DNA from: BD1-7 clade bacterium
Lineage (GTDB): Bacteria > Pseudomonadota > Gammaproteobacteria > Pseudomonadales > DT-91
Length of the DNA: 64,000 nt
Assembly: GCA_902705865.1 (NCBI GenBank)
Contig: CACSIO010000004.1
Location: forward strand, 62,001-126,000
Direction of reading: 5' to 3'
The notes under the pieces were generated by a model, which saw nothing but the letters and a program-made list of their open reading frames with translations, was not told the DNA's origin and did not search any database. The translations under genes were made by a program, and so were the position numbers. Shown here piece by piece: positions 19,204 to 27,944 of the stretch; the stretch's first letter is position 1; each line of letters begins with the position of its first letter.

Positions 19204-20010
19204 TCAAAACAACCCGCTTTGGCCTTTGGGTTTGGGGACTTGGTTGTTGTCCCAGTTGCCGTAGATGAGTTCGACGCAGTCGGTGCGTTTGTCTGCGCCG
19301 GCGACGGTGTATTGGTAGTCGACTTCTACCACGGGGAGGTGGCTGAATAGTTCTCGGATTTCAGGGTGGGCGTTGATGCTGATGAGCATTTTGCCTTGGA
19401 TGGTTTTGGTGAATTCGGCCATACGTTCGTATTGTTCCCAGGGGAAGTCGACGCCGTAGCCTTCGGTTTCCCAGTAGGGGGGATCGCAGTAGAACAGGGT
19501 GTGAGGGCGGTCGTAGCGTTCAATGATATCGGCCCAGTCGAGGCGTTCGATGGTGGTGTTGCTGAGGCGGTAGTGGGCATCGGCTAGGTCTTGTTCGAGG
19601 GTGAATATGTTGAACCTTGGGCGCGAGCTGGTTGCTGTGCCGAAGCTTTGACCTTCTACCTTGCCGCCAAAAGCGAGCTTTTGTAGGTACAGGAATCGCG
19701 CAGCGCGTTGAACGTCGGTGAGGGTTTCTGGTGGGGTCGCTTTTAACCATTGCCAGTTTTCACGGCTGGTTAATGTCCATTTAAACTGCTTATAAAGTTC
19801 TTCTAAGTGATGTTTGACGACACGGTATAGGTTGATGACGTCGCCGTTTACGTCATTGATGACTTCGACCTTTGACGGCTCCTTTAAAAAATACAATGCC
19901 GCAGCGCCGCAAAACGGCTCCACGTAGCAGGTGTGCTCTGGGAACAGAGGAAGGATATGGTCTGCGAGTTTTCGTTTACCGCCGACCCAAGGTATCACGG
20001 GTTTCGCCAT
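19204..20010 (-). CDS. dam: D12-class DNA adenine N6-methyltransferase
   Basis: Adenine methyltransferase of 268 residues that probably protects phage DNA from restriction. Visible motifs are PWVGGKRKLADHILPLFP (SAM-binding region), YVEPFCGAAALYF and the catalytic DPPYW in LFYCDPPYWETEGYG. The start at 20010 (MAKPVIPW) is preferred; a frame with MSRTGIYT reaches 20034. Its 5' end overlaps the com-like gene by about 35 bases. It occupies the place of mom in phage Mu, and similar Com-Dam pairs are known from Haemophilus FluMu-type prophages. Confidence 0.9.
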   Translation of the reverse strand: MAKPVIPWVGGKRKLADHILPLFPEHTCYVEPFCGAAALYFLKEPSKVEVINDVNGDVINLYRVVKHHLEELYKQFKWTLTSRENWQWLKATPPETLTDVQRAARFLYLQKLAFGGKVEGQSFGTATSSRPRFNIFTLEQDLADAHYRLSNTTIERLDWADIIERYDRPHTLFYCDPPYWETEGYGVDFPWEQYERMAEFTKTIQGKMLISINAHPEIRELFSHLPVVEVDYQYTVAGADKRTDCVELIYGNWDNNQVPKPKGQSGLF

Positions 20011-20158
20011 CGTATAGATTCCGGTTCGTGACACTCTGGGTGTTCTTGGATTTTATGGTTTGTAGTCGCTTGCAGCGTGGGCATTTGATCTCGATTGTGC
20101 CGGTTGCTGCGGCTTTGAATAACAGTTTGTCACAGTTGGTACACCTAACGGCTTCCAT
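19976..20158 (-). CDS. com: Com-like zinc-finger translational regulator
   Basis: A 60-residue protein with two CxxC pairs, in EAVRCTNCDKLLFKA and EIKCPRCKRLQTI, closely resembling Mu Com. Com binds mom mRNA and unmasks its ribosome site. Here the gene overlaps the start of the adenine methyltransferase, so it is likely to control translation of that gene in the same way. The start at 20158 (MEAVRC) is preferred over an upstream ATG at 20242, because it matches the Com N-terminus. Confidence is high for the family, lower for the exact mechanism. Confidence 0.82.
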   Translation of the reverse strand: MEAVRCTNCDKLLFKAAATGTIEIKCPRCKRLQTIKSKNTQSVTNRNLYDGETRDTLGRR

Positions 20159-20242
20159 GGTTGTGAATCGCCTTTTTTCTGGTAGGCTTGCCTGCGCTTG
20201 TACAAGCGGGAAAGCCTTGGCTGATTCACAGTGCTGGTTCAC

Positions 20243-20417
20243 TGTGTTGAGGTGGCCGGGCAGTAGTTACCGCTACTGTCTGGTCGCTTTCTTTTACCCA
20301 CGAAGCCGCAATTAAGCGGCTTGGGGGTGTTGGTTGTGGCTCGCTGGCTTTCGCTGCTTACCGCGTTTAACACTCGGGGCGTTACCCCTGTTGTGGCATT
20401 TTCTCTCTCCTTTATTT
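20243..20417. other. Gap between tail gene D and com, with an inverted repeat
   Basis: The gap contains AAGCCGC and GCGGCTT around an ATTAA loop (about 20302-20321). It may end the leftward tail operon, although no T tract follows. A separate promoter for com-dam would be expected here, but none could be picked with confidence. Confidence 0.4.
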
Positions 20418-21407
20418 CTATTCTTTTTTGCTCGGTTCTTTCAGCGTTACGGTGGTGGTGGCTAGGTTGCCGCTGCCGATGTGGTGTGTGGTTTCCTTTA
20501 TAACGTAGCGGCCGGCGTGGCGGTGATTAAAGAGCTTTACTGTGTGTTCTGCGCGGTACTTTGGGTTGAAGGGGAGTTCGATAGTGAGTTCGGTGCCGCC
20601 GCGTTTGAGTTGTTTGAATTTGGCGTCGATGGCATCGCTGGCTTGTTGGTGCGTGGGGTAGATGTCGGCCATGGTGTATTGGGGTTCTTTGCCGCCGATG
20701 CTGAGGCTGCGTTTGGTGGGGGCGTCGGGTTTTTGCCAGTAAGCTTTGACGCTGTTGTAGTGGCTGCGGCCGGTGATTTTGGCGGTGATGTAGACGCCTT
20801 CGGTTTTGGCGTTTAAGGGGATTTCTTCTAACGGTTTGCCGCTGATGGTTTGGCTGCTGTCTTGCTGGATGATGCAGAGGCGTTTGCCGGTGGGTTTGCA
20901 GATGGCGTCGAGTTCGGTGGCTTTGCTGGTGAGCAGGTCAATGTCGGCTTGGGTGCGTTGGTCGATGTGGGGGTAGTGTTTGTTGGCGAGGGTATCGGGG
21001 ATTGCGGCGGTGTAGCCGTGGCGTTTGGCGATGGTGGTGAGCAGTTGGCCGAGGGTGATGTCGTGGTAGCTTTGATCGCGTGGTGCTTTTAGGCCGCCGA
21101 CCATATTGGCGGCTTTGCCGTGAATGCTGAGGGTGCCTTGGTGGTCGTCGGTTTCGATTTCGTCGATGGTATATATGCCGGCCCAGGTGAGTTGCGGTGT
21201 GCCGTTGATGATAGGGCCGAACCAGACTTCGATGTCGGCATCGATGCGCGGCAGTGCGATGGCTTGGTCGCGGTCGTCGAGGGTGATGGCGATGGTATCG
21301 CTATCAATGCCGGCGTTGTCGGTGACTTGTAAACTTTCGAGGCGGTCGTTGATGGTGGTGGTGATATCGTTACCGTTGACGGTCACCTTGATGGCAGTAG
21401 GGTGCAT
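20418..21407 (-). CDS. Tail hub protein, P2 gpD type (late control D family)
   Basis: Baseplate hub protein of 329 residues, the P2 gpD/Mu gp44-like family that links the tail tube to the baseplate. The N-terminal part carries ITLDDRDQAIALP and WAGIYTIDEI, and the C-terminal part HAGRYVIKETTHHIG, both characteristic of the family. It ends the tail module that runs leftward from the baseplate genes, just after X and U, as in P2-like tails. Confidence 0.85.
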   Translation of the reverse strand: MHPTAIKVTVNGNDITTTINDRLESLQVTDNAGIDSDTIAITLDDRDQAIALPRIDADIEVWFGPIINGTPQLTWAGIYTIDEIETDDHQGTLSIHGKAANMVGGLKAPRDQSYHDITLGQLLTTIAKRHGYTAAIPDTLANKHYPHIDQRTQADIDLLTSKATELDAICKPTGKRLCIIQQDSSQTISGKPLEEIPLNAKTEGVYITAKITGRSHYNSVKAYWQKPDAPTKRSLSIGGKEPQYTMADIYPTHQQASDAIDAKFKQLKRGGTELTIELPFNPKYRAEHTVKLFNHRHAGRYVIKETTHHIGSGNLATTTVTLKEPSKKE

Positions 21408-21422
21408 GGTGGCTCCTGTGGT

Positions 21423-21635
21423 TTAGTCCCAGAGCTGGATACTGGCGCGGATTTCTGTGGCAGTGATTTCGGGCAGTTGAATGATGATACTGTCGGGTAA
21501 TATCGGCCCGTGGGCGGCGAGGCCAGGGTTGGCATCGAGTACGGCGTTGATGGCTTGGTCGGGATCAATACCGGGGTATTGGCGGGTGCAGATGGCGTCG
21601 ATCATGTCGTTGGGTTGTGTTTGGTAGTTATGCAT
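21423..21635 (-). CDS. Tail protein X (LysM-like)
   Basis: Small 70-residue protein of the P2 gpX family. It has a LysM-like fold pattern with PNDMIDAICTRQY and the terminal ITATEIRASIQLWD. The ATG at 21635 overlaps the end of the U gene by 8 bases (ATGCATAA), and gene D follows after 15 bases. The longer upstream frame is not used. Confidence 0.85.
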   Translation of the reverse strand: MHNYQTQPNDMIDAICTRQYPGIDPDQAINAVLDANPGLAAHGPILPDSIIIQLPEITATEIRASIQLWD

Positions 21636-22029
21636 CGTCGCCGTATTCCTTGAGGGTGATTTCGAAACTGATGGTGACCGGTGTGCCGTCGGCGAGTAGA
21701 TCGGTATCTTCAAACCGCAGTTCTGTGATAACCCAGCGGCCGTGGTATGTGGCCGTTAAGGTATTGTTACTGGCTAACACAACCAATGGGGCGCCTTTGT
21801 CGGCTTCGCTTGCCATGCGCTGGGGTTGTTTGAGTTGTGCGTCGGATTGGACGTGGATCTCGCCGGAAAAACGCAGTACACGTAAGCCGGGGCCTTGGTA
21901 TTGCAGGGCCGGTTTGCGATTAAGGCGAGCACGTTCGACCCAGCGATAGTTGAGGGTTTGGGAGAGTTTGTTGTATTCGGCGGTGCTGAGGCTGAGTGGG
22001 TAGTCGCCGATGATCATTTGTACTGACAT
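21628..22029 (-). CDS. Tail protein U (P2 gpU type)
   Basis: Tail terminator-type protein of 133 residues. It begins with MIIGDYPLSLSTAEYNKL-type sequence a few residues in and contains QRMASEADKGAPLVVL, typical of gpU. It lies between the tape measure and gene X, the conserved order in P2-like tails. Confidence 0.85.
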   Translation of the reverse strand: MSVQMIIGDYPLSLSTAEYNKLSQTLNYRWVERARLNRKPALQYQGPGLRVLRFSGEIHVQSDAQLKQPQRMASEADKGAPLVVLASNNTLTATYHGRWVITELRFEDTDLLADGTPVTISFEITLKEYGDDA

Positions 22030-22034
22030 GGGGG

Positions 22035-24146
22035 CTATTCTCCGTGCAGTCGGCCGCGGCTTTTGCGCTCGGCGTCGCGCTGCTGTTGGCGTTGTTTGCG
22101 TACGATCAGTTCGGCGATTTTGTCTTCGTCGAGACCGTCGGCTTTTTGGATGGTGATGGGTGAATAAATCTCGGTGGTTTGTTGAATGGTGTTGTTGCCG
22201 GCGGCTTTGAGTGGTGCGGCAACACCGGGTTTGATGATCTTGTTGGTTGTGGCTTTATCGGTGCCGGCGCGTTGTTGGTAGTGGCGGATGGCGACATCCA
22301 GATTTTTACCGCCGATGGCATCTGGCAGTGCCCAATCGGGTAACAGGCTGGTGGCTTTTTGAATGGCTTTTAACAGGCTGGCAATGCCGCGATAAAACAC
22401 GCCAGTGATACTTTGCCAGATGTTGCTGGCGGCGGTGCTGAAGCCTTGCAGTAGATTTTGCCACCAGCTCATGGCGGGGTTCCATTGTTGCATCAGGATG
22501 CCGAGTGGGTGAAAGCTGAAAAAGACGTTTTCGATGCCTTGCCAGAGATTGGCGAACCAGGCTTTGATGGGTTGCCAGTATTTGATGATGAGATAAGCAC
22601 CGCCGGCGATAGCTGTGATGGCCAAGCCGATGGGGTTGAGCATCAGTGCGCGGCCGATCCATAACAGGCCTTTGCCGACGAGGGGCAACATGCCGCTAAG
22701 CAGGCCGAAACTGGTGAAGAGTTTAGTGACGCTAATAACGATACCCATGAGGCTGCTGGCGACGGGCAGGCCGATCATGACCCAGGCGAGATTGTTCCAG
22801 CCGCCTAGTGCATCGGCGGCTGCATTGAGCACGCGGGCAACGGCGCGCATGAGTGCCAGGATTGCTTTGGCGGCTTGCCACATTTCGCCGAAAAAGGTTT
22901 TGAGTTGGGTTGCGATGGTGCGGGCGCGTTGTTCGAGTGCGCCGGTTTTAGCCATGGTATTAACTGTTTCGAGGAGTTGGCTGAGCTCGGATTTCATCCA
23001 ATCAAAGAGGCCGTTTTTCATCACCAGATTGACGAAGCGTGTCCATTGATCGGTGAGGTTGCTCATCATGCCGGCCCAAGTGCGTGATTGTTTATCCATA
23101 GCGCCGGCATACTTGCTGTTGAAGATGTCACTGAGGACGGACTGAATTTGTTGGCGATCGCTCTTTAGGGCTTCGGCCAGTTTTGTTTGGCCGTTGACGC
23201 TGTATTCGTAGACGATTTTATTGCCGTTGGCGCGGGCCTTGATGCCGAATTCTTTGAGGCGCTCGTTTTCGCCGGTGACGGCGTCGGCGATCGCTTCGAC
23301 AGCTTGGTTAACGTCTTTGCCCATGGCACTGGCCGTGTCGCCGAGGGTGCGTAGCAGGCCGTCGGTGGGGTTAAGGCCATAGGCGCGCAGTTTCACGAAG
23401 GCATCGGTGACTTGGTCTAACTCGTAGGGTGTGGTGGCAGCAAAGTTTTGTACCCAGTCCATCGCTTTGATCGCGCCCGCGCGGCTGCCTTCGATGGTGG
23501 TGAGGATGGTTTCGTAGCGTTCAAATTCGGCGGCGGTATCAACAAAGGTGCGCTTGAATAGCCAGCCTAAACCGACCAGACCTGCGCCGGTTTTTAAGGC
23601 TGCGCTGCCTGCATTGCCGAGGTGGTGTTTGGTTTGTTGGGCGTGGCGTACGGCATCTTTATAGCCGGCCAGCATGTGCTGTTGGGATTTGAGCCGTTTA
23701 TTGGTGACATCGATGGTTTTGGCCAGGTCACGGTTTTGTTGGCTGAGCTTGTGGGTGCTGATGCCCGTGTTGTTTAGCCGTTTGCGCAGCTGCTGAAGCT
23801 GTTGGGTTTCGCTGGCGTGTTTCTGCTTGAGTTGTGCCGCCTGTTTTTTGGCGGCTTCAAATTCTTTGGTGAGTTTTTTGGACGGTTTTTCGGTGTTTTT
23901 GAGTTCACGGGCCAGCTTGGCGATTGAGGTTTGTTGTTGCTCTAATGCGTGACGGGTGTCTTTGCTTTGTTTGCGTAGGCGCGTGAAGCTTTCGATGTCA
24001 GTGCGATCGCTTTTTAAATGTGCCAGGTGTTTTTGGGTTTTGCCGAGTTGCTTTTCGAGCTTGCCGGACATACCTCCGACACGTTTGGCTGGGCCGGTAA
24101 ACTGGTCGACCAATTTGAGGACGGCTTTGGCTTCAATCGTGTTCAT
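22035..24146 (-). CDS. Tail tape measure protein
   Basis: Protein of 703 residues that sets tail length. It has a long coiled-coil N-terminus (about residues 15-170, rich in K, Q and L), a glycine/alanine-rich hydrophobic stretch near 180-200, a conserved region around YELDQVTDAFVKLRAYGLNP, and several membrane-like helices at about 430-530. The start overlaps the frameshifted end of E+E' by 14 bases, as in P2. The length is typical for a P2-sized tail. Confidence 0.92.
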   Translation of the reverse strand: MNTIEAKAVLKLVDQFTGPAKRVGGMSGKLEKQLGKTQKHLAHLKSDRTDIESFTRLRKQSKDTRHALEQQQTSIAKLARELKNTEKPSKKLTKEFEAAKKQAAQLKQKHASETQQLQQLRKRLNNTGISTHKLSQQNRDLAKTIDVTNKRLKSQQHMLAGYKDAVRHAQQTKHHLGNAGSAALKTGAGLVGLGWLFKRTFVDTAAEFERYETILTTIEGSRAGAIKAMDWVQNFAATTPYELDQVTDAFVKLRAYGLNPTDGLLRTLGDTASAMGKDVNQAVEAIADAVTGENERLKEFGIKARANGNKIVYEYSVNGQTKLAEALKSDRQQIQSVLSDIFNSKYAGAMDKQSRTWAGMMSNLTDQWTRFVNLVMKNGLFDWMKSELSQLLETVNTMAKTGALEQRARTIATQLKTFFGEMWQAAKAILALMRAVARVLNAAADALGGWNNLAWVMIGLPVASSLMGIVISVTKLFTSFGLLSGMLPLVGKGLLWIGRALMLNPIGLAITAIAGGAYLIIKYWQPIKAWFANLWQGIENVFFSFHPLGILMQQWNPAMSWWQNLLQGFSTAASNIWQSITGVFYRGIASLLKAIQKATSLLPDWALPDAIGGKNLDVAIRHYQQRAGTDKATTNKIIKPGVAAPLKAAGNNTIQQTTEIYSPITIQKADGLDEDKIAELIVRKQRQQQRDAERKSRGRLHGE

Positions 24147-24551
24147 CGGGGGCTCTTTTTATAGCTTGGTCGTGCCAGCGCTTGAGGGTTTCGAGTGGCC
24201 AGTGTTCCATCTCTGAGGGCTGGGTGTAGAGGATGGCCGAGCAGTCGGCCATCCAATCTTCGACGTCGTCGGGTAGTTCGCCTAGATGCTCGGCCGCACG
24301 GTAAAAAAATCGATCACCGATTTACTGATTTCGCCGAGGTCGTAGGGATCAAGTTGGAGGAACTCGCCTTTGGTAATATCTGGGCTGATACGTGGCACCA
24401 GGTCGGCGAGAGTGTCGACATCCATGCGCATGACATCGCTGATGGCTAGACCGCGTAGGCTACCGGTATCGGGTTTGCGCAGGGTGATCTGTTCGATGGT
24501 TTTGTCGCCACGTGTTAGCGGTACGGCGAGCTGGATAGCGTTTTGACTCAT
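24133..24551 (-). CDS. Tail assembly protein E+E', made by -1 frameshift
   Basis: On the minus strand a run of seven T (24309-24303) forms the slippery site T TTT TTT. A -1 shift there leaves gene E after 83 codons and continues for 56 more to a TGA at 24135-24133, giving a 139-residue product. The added part contains EHWPLETLKRWHDQAIKRAP with the WP/W pattern typical of GpE' proteins. P2 makes a 142-residue E+E' in the same way, and its E' also overlaps the tape measure gene. The shift itself is inferred. Confidence 0.85.
24282..24551 (-). CDS. Tail assembly protein E (P2 gpE type)
   Basis: An 89-residue cytoplasmic protein, the unshifted product. It starts MSQNAIQLAVPLTRG and contains SDVMRMDVDTLADLVPRIS, as in phage tail assembly (gpE) proteins, chaperones that bind the tape measure during tail assembly. 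Its C-terminal part contains the T7 slippery run used for E+E'. Confidence 0.85.
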   Translation of the reverse strand: MSQNAIQLAVPLTRGDKTIEQITLRKPDTGSLRGLAISDVMRMDVDTLADLVPRISPDITKGEFLQLDPYDLGEISKSVIDFFTVRPSI

Positions 24552-24608
24552 GGTTGATGACCTTTTAAATCGGATTTAACGGGTGGATAAACGGCTGGTG
24601 CGAGGGGG

Positions 24609-25118
24609 TTAGGCTCGGCCGCGGCGTAGGGCTTTGTTTAAGGCGTTGGTTTTGTTTTTGCCGTTGATGCGGACGTCGTTACGCTCGTAGTCAATAAACA
24701 GCACTTCTTTGCCATCGATGGTGAGTTTGTAGGTACGCGCGCTAACAGTAACGGCCAGCTCGGCGTCGGCATCGTCGGCCCATTCGCTGGGTTCGGCGGC
24801 TGTCCATAAGCCAGTAACTTCGATCTCAATGACGCGCTGATCATCGGCGCCGATGACGCCGATTAAGGTGAGGGGTTTGTCGAGGGCATCGGTATCACCC
24901 ACTAACGCGATAACTTGTGGTGGGTAATCTTGTAGGGTGAGTTTGGGGGTGGATTTCTCCCATTTGTGGGTAGGTACGTCGATTGCGCCGGCGTGGCCAG
25001 GGCTGTTGATTTCTTTGTTTTTCGGCTTTGGCAGTGACGGTTCTACTTTGGTGGCGACGCCGATGAATTCATCACCGTCGACGAAGGCGTTCAGGCCTTG
25101 CATGACTTTTGGCAGCAT
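24609..25118 (-). CDS. Tail tube protein (P2 gpFII type)
   Basis: Major tail tube protein of 169 residues. It starts MLPKVMQGLNAFVDGDEFIG, a highly typical gpFII beginning, and ends with an immunoglobulin-like beta-rich half including YKLTIDGKEVLFIDYERND. It follows the sheath gene after 23 bases. Confidence 0.92.
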   Translation of the reverse strand: MLPKVMQGLNAFVDGDEFIGVATKVEPSLPKPKNKEINSPGHAGAIDVPTHKWEKSTPKLTLQDYPPQVIALVGDTDALDKPLTLIGVIGADDQRVIEIEVTGLWTAAEPSEWADDADAELAVTVSARTYKLTIDGKEVLFIDYERNDVRINGKNKTNALNKALRRGRA

Positions 25119-25141
25119 GGTGGTCTCCTGTTATTTGTTTG

Positions 25142-26296
25142 TTATGCCGCGATGCGGTCAACGATAGTGTTGTTGTATTCGTCGGTAACGGCCTGACGAA
25201 AGACGATGGTCTCGGCGACGTTGTAGAAGCCGAGTTTGTAATCCCAGTAGGCGGTGTTGTCGACGAAGGATGCTTTGTTGAGCGCTGGGTCGATCCAACA
25301 CTCGCCGCCGCTGATGATGCCTTGAAGAGTTAGGCGGCGAATTAGCGCGTTTACTCGACCGCGGATAAAGCTGACGTAATCACTGGTGAGGTTGCGATCA
25401 ACGTATTCTTCATGGGCGGCAAGGATCGAATCGCCGACGATATAACGAATGCGCTGATGGGGTATCAAGGTGCCGTTGGCCAAACGATTGCCCCAGAAAT
25501 AAACGCCGCCGGCTTTGCGAACGACGGCGCAGATATCATTGGCAGATAACACATTGGCCATGCAGGTTTTGCTGCCGCTGATGTAATCGATATTTTTGCT
25601 AGGGCCGAGGATGTTTTGCATACGTTGGTTTGAGGGGGATGTGTGGTAGCCGCGCTCGACATCGTTGCGAACGATGTGACCTGCGACGGCTGCCGATGCT
25701 GCACGGGTGGTTTCGTTGCCATCTTCACCGGTAGCGCGGATGCCGGGATCGACAAAGATCACTTCATCGTAGCGACTTTTGTCTTGAACGGCTGCGGAAA
25801 GACCATCAGCCTTGCCATCGATAATGGCGATGGCGTGGAGCTTTTTGGCGAGGGCTTCCAGTGCGACACCGACGGCTTCGATCTGGCTGAATTCGGGGGC
25901 GATGATCAGGCGCGGTTTGAAGCCAGTGTCGCTTTCGGCAGACAGCATACATTGCATGCCGATAAAGCTGTTGCGTTCGTTGTTGATGGTGCCAATGAGG
26001 CTGGACGTTTGCATCGCGACATCGGCAGATTCGTTTACACGGGTGACAACGACGAGGGCGGGTTGCTGATCGAAGATATCCAGCAGTGCCTGGCGTAGTG
26101 TGCCGCTGGTGCCGGCTTTGGCGATATCGGCTTCGCCGGTGACGAGGGTGTTTTCGTTGAGCGGGAAGGTGGTTGTATCGGCATCATCGGCGGTGGCTAC
26201 CAGACCAACAATGGAGCCTGCAACTTGTTCGATGGGTTTGTTGGCGGCATCGAGGTATTTGTGTTCGACGCCGTGGAGTTTATCGCGAGCGGGCAT
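25142..26296 (-). CDS. Tail sheath protein (P2 gpFI type)
   Basis: Contractile sheath protein of 384 residues, which makes the virion a myovirus. Family features include an N-terminal beta-rich part (PLNENTLV), FVDPGIRAT, a conserved YFWGNRLAN in the middle, and the C-terminal domain with FIRGRVNALIRRL and YYNVAETIVFRQ-like sequence. It forms a sheath-tube pair with the next gene. Confidence 0.93.
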   Translation of the reverse strand: MPARDKLHGVEHKYLDAANKPIEQVAGSIVGLVATADDADTTTFPLNENTLVTGEADIAKAGTSGTLRQALLDIFDQQPALVVVTRVNESADVAMQTSSLIGTINNERNSFIGMQCMLSAESDTGFKPRLIIAPEFSQIEAVGVALEALAKKLHAIAIIDGKADGLSAAVQDKSRYDEVIFVDPGIRATGEDGNETTRAASAAVAGHIVRNDVERGYHTSPSNQRMQNILGPSKNIDYISGSKTCMANVLSANDICAVVRKAGGVYFWGNRLANGTLIPHQRIRYIVGDSILAAHEEYVDRNLTSDYVSFIRGRVNALIRRLTLQGIISGGECWIDPALNKASFVDNTAYWDYKLGFYNVAETIVFRQAVTDEYNNTIVDRIAA

Positions 26297-26321
26297 GGTG
26301 ATGCCTCCTTATTAAGTCGGA

Positions 26322-26624
26322 TTATGCAGGTTGCGGAGGCCAGACAATGGCATCCGGGTCGGTGAAGGTGATGGTGATGTCACGCAGGGCTTGGCGGTAG
26401 GTTGCCCATTCTGCTCGTATTTCAGCACTCAGTGGTGTGTCGGGTGTTTGTGTCCAGTCGCTGGTGGCAAGGTGCTGGTTTCGTTGAGTGCGGATCGCTT
26501 TCCATAAGCAATCTACGATAACGATTTGTTTATTCGCATCGGAAACGCCGCGTACTGACCAGTCGTCGTCGGTATTGAGGCCGTAGTGTTTTTTACCATT
26601 AAATTCGAAGAATGGGATTTCCAT
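26322..26624 (-). CDS. Tail fibre assembly/chaperone-like protein
   Basis: A 100-residue protein starting at 26624 (MEIPFFEFNGKKHYG), with AGGAG just upstream. The C-terminal pattern AEIRAEWATYRQALRDI followed by DPDAIVWPPQP is common in small phage proteins encoded next to tail fibres, annotated as tail assembly chaperones. It lies between the fibre and sheath genes. The role is inferred from position and this pattern. Confidence 0.55.
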   Translation of the reverse strand: MEIPFFEFNGKKHYGLNTDDDWSVRGVSDANKQIVIVDCLWKAIRTQRNQHLATSDWTQTPDTPLSAEIRAEWATYRQALRDITITFTDPDAIVWPPQPA

Positions 26625-26626
26625 GC

Positions 26627-27415
26627 TCAGGCTCCTACTAGATAAACTTGTTTGTTGCCTACTTGGAGTGCTTGGTAGGTCGGGTGGAATACGTCGACGT
26701 TCTGACCGACTGAGAGACCGTGAAGGCATACGATCATGGATGAGCGATAGTAGAGAGGGCTGAATATGTAGTATTGCGCGGGCGTGTCTTCGATGATGCC
26801 CGTGACCAGTACTTCGCTGTGATGCGATCCAGGAAATGATACATTGCCGCCGTTATATGCAGAGTAGAGAAGGCCACTGGCTTCAGCCTGTGGGTTCAAA
26901 CTTGCCATGGGTAGCCTGATGTCTGCGCTGTAATGATGAATGAAATATTCAGAGCTGTGTGATAGCGAGATCGGATAGGATGCTTTGAGTGCGCCGGCGA
27001 ATATGCGGATACTGGCGGAAGCGTTGATGATTGCATCCTTGAAACGAAAAACGATCGATTTACCGAGAATGAAAATGTCTTCGTCGATTGTTATTGTTTT
27101 GCCACTTTCCGTTGTGAAAATAACTCCGTAGCCACCTTTAGGTATTTTTTCGATCGAAGCTTTCAGGCTTTTTAGAGGGTTGCTCGGTGTTCCTTCTTGC
27201 GAATCATCACCATTGTCTGGGTCGAAGTAGACGGATCGATAGAGTTCACTTTCAACGGCTTCTGGGATAGCGACTTGTACCTGATCGATCACGTCATCGC
27301 TGCGGCTTTCTATGTTACTGATGCGGTTTTCAAAATCTTCGCGCGCCCCTTCAAAATACTGTTTGAGGTGGGTGTAGCTGCTGATCAGCTCGCCGATTTC
27401 TTCTGTCTGCGTCAT
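26627..27415 (-). CDS. Predicted tail fibre tip/receptor-binding protein
   Basis: A 262-residue protein with no recognised domain. A coiled-coil start (EEIGELISSYTHLKQYFEGA) leads into SVYFDPDNGDDSQEGTPSNPLKS, a turn pattern that often opens beta-helical fibre or pectate-lyase-like domains. The rest is beta-rich. It follows the fibre N-terminal gene by 1 base, and its DNA is clearly more AT-rich than the flanking tail genes, so it may be a swapped receptor-binding module. Confidence 0.55.
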   Translation of the reverse strand: MTQTEEIGELISSYTHLKQYFEGAREDFENRISNIESRSDDVIDQVQVAIPEAVESELYRSVYFDPDNGDDSQEGTPSNPLKSLKASIEKIPKGGYGVIFTTESGKTITIDEDIFILGKSIVFRFKDAIINASASIRIFAGALKASYPISLSHSSEYFIHHYSADIRLPMASLNPQAEASGLLYSAYNGGNVSFPGSHHSEVLVTGIIEDTPAQYYIFSPLYYRSSMIVCLHGLSVGQNVDVFHPTYQALQVGNKQVYLVGA

Positions 27416-27416
27416 G

Positions 27417-27944
27417 TTAGTAGGCTCCTGATATCTGGTTGATGCGATCAGCCTGGCGCAGCTGCTCTAGCTGCAGATTGGCTAACGCTGTGCCAATGGC
27501 GGCGATTTCTTTGACGATGATGAGGTTGAGGTTGTTGACACCAACCTGAACGTTGAGGCTGTTGGCCGGTAACTGGCGCAGGCAGACAGCGACTTTTTCG
27601 ATATGGATATCACCGGCGGCTTTGAAACCGATGCGGGTTGTGGGGTGGCTGGTGAGAAACAGTAAGGTGCCGTCGCTCAGGAAGCCTGCCATCTCGCGCA
27701 TGTCGTATTCTTCTGGGCCATCGAAAGCGCCAGCGAGATAAAAGGTATCCGCATCGCTTTGGTAATCGCGGATTTCGACGCGTTGTTGTTCTTGGCGCAG
27801 GGCGGTTTCTGTGCCGTTGGGTGTGTAGGCAGCGGAGCCCATGGCCAGATGGGATAACACCCCTTTAAGGCCTTGATTCTTTTTGGCGACGAGTTCGGCG
27901 ATACCCTGCTGGGTAAACTGGAGAATGTAGGGGTGTGCGGCCAT
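27417..27944 (-). CDS. Tail fibre N-terminal protein (tail-collar type, P2 gpH-like)
   Basis: A 175-residue protein matching the N-terminal attachment domain of P2-type tail fibres: HLAMGSAAYTPNGTETALRQE, then YDMREMAGFLSDGTLLFLTSHP. It lacks the long fibre shaft, so the fibre seems to be split over this gene and the next. Its start overlaps the end of the I gene by one base. Confidence 0.78.
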   Translation of the reverse strand: MAAHPYILQFTQQGIAELVAKKNQGLKGVLSHLAMGSAAYTPNGTETALRQEQQRVEIRDYQSDADTFYLAGAFDGPEEYDMREMAGFLSDGTLLFLTSHPTTRIGFKAAGDIHIEKVAVCLRQLPANSLNVQVGVNNLNLIIVKEIAAIGTALANLQLEQLRQADRINQISGAY

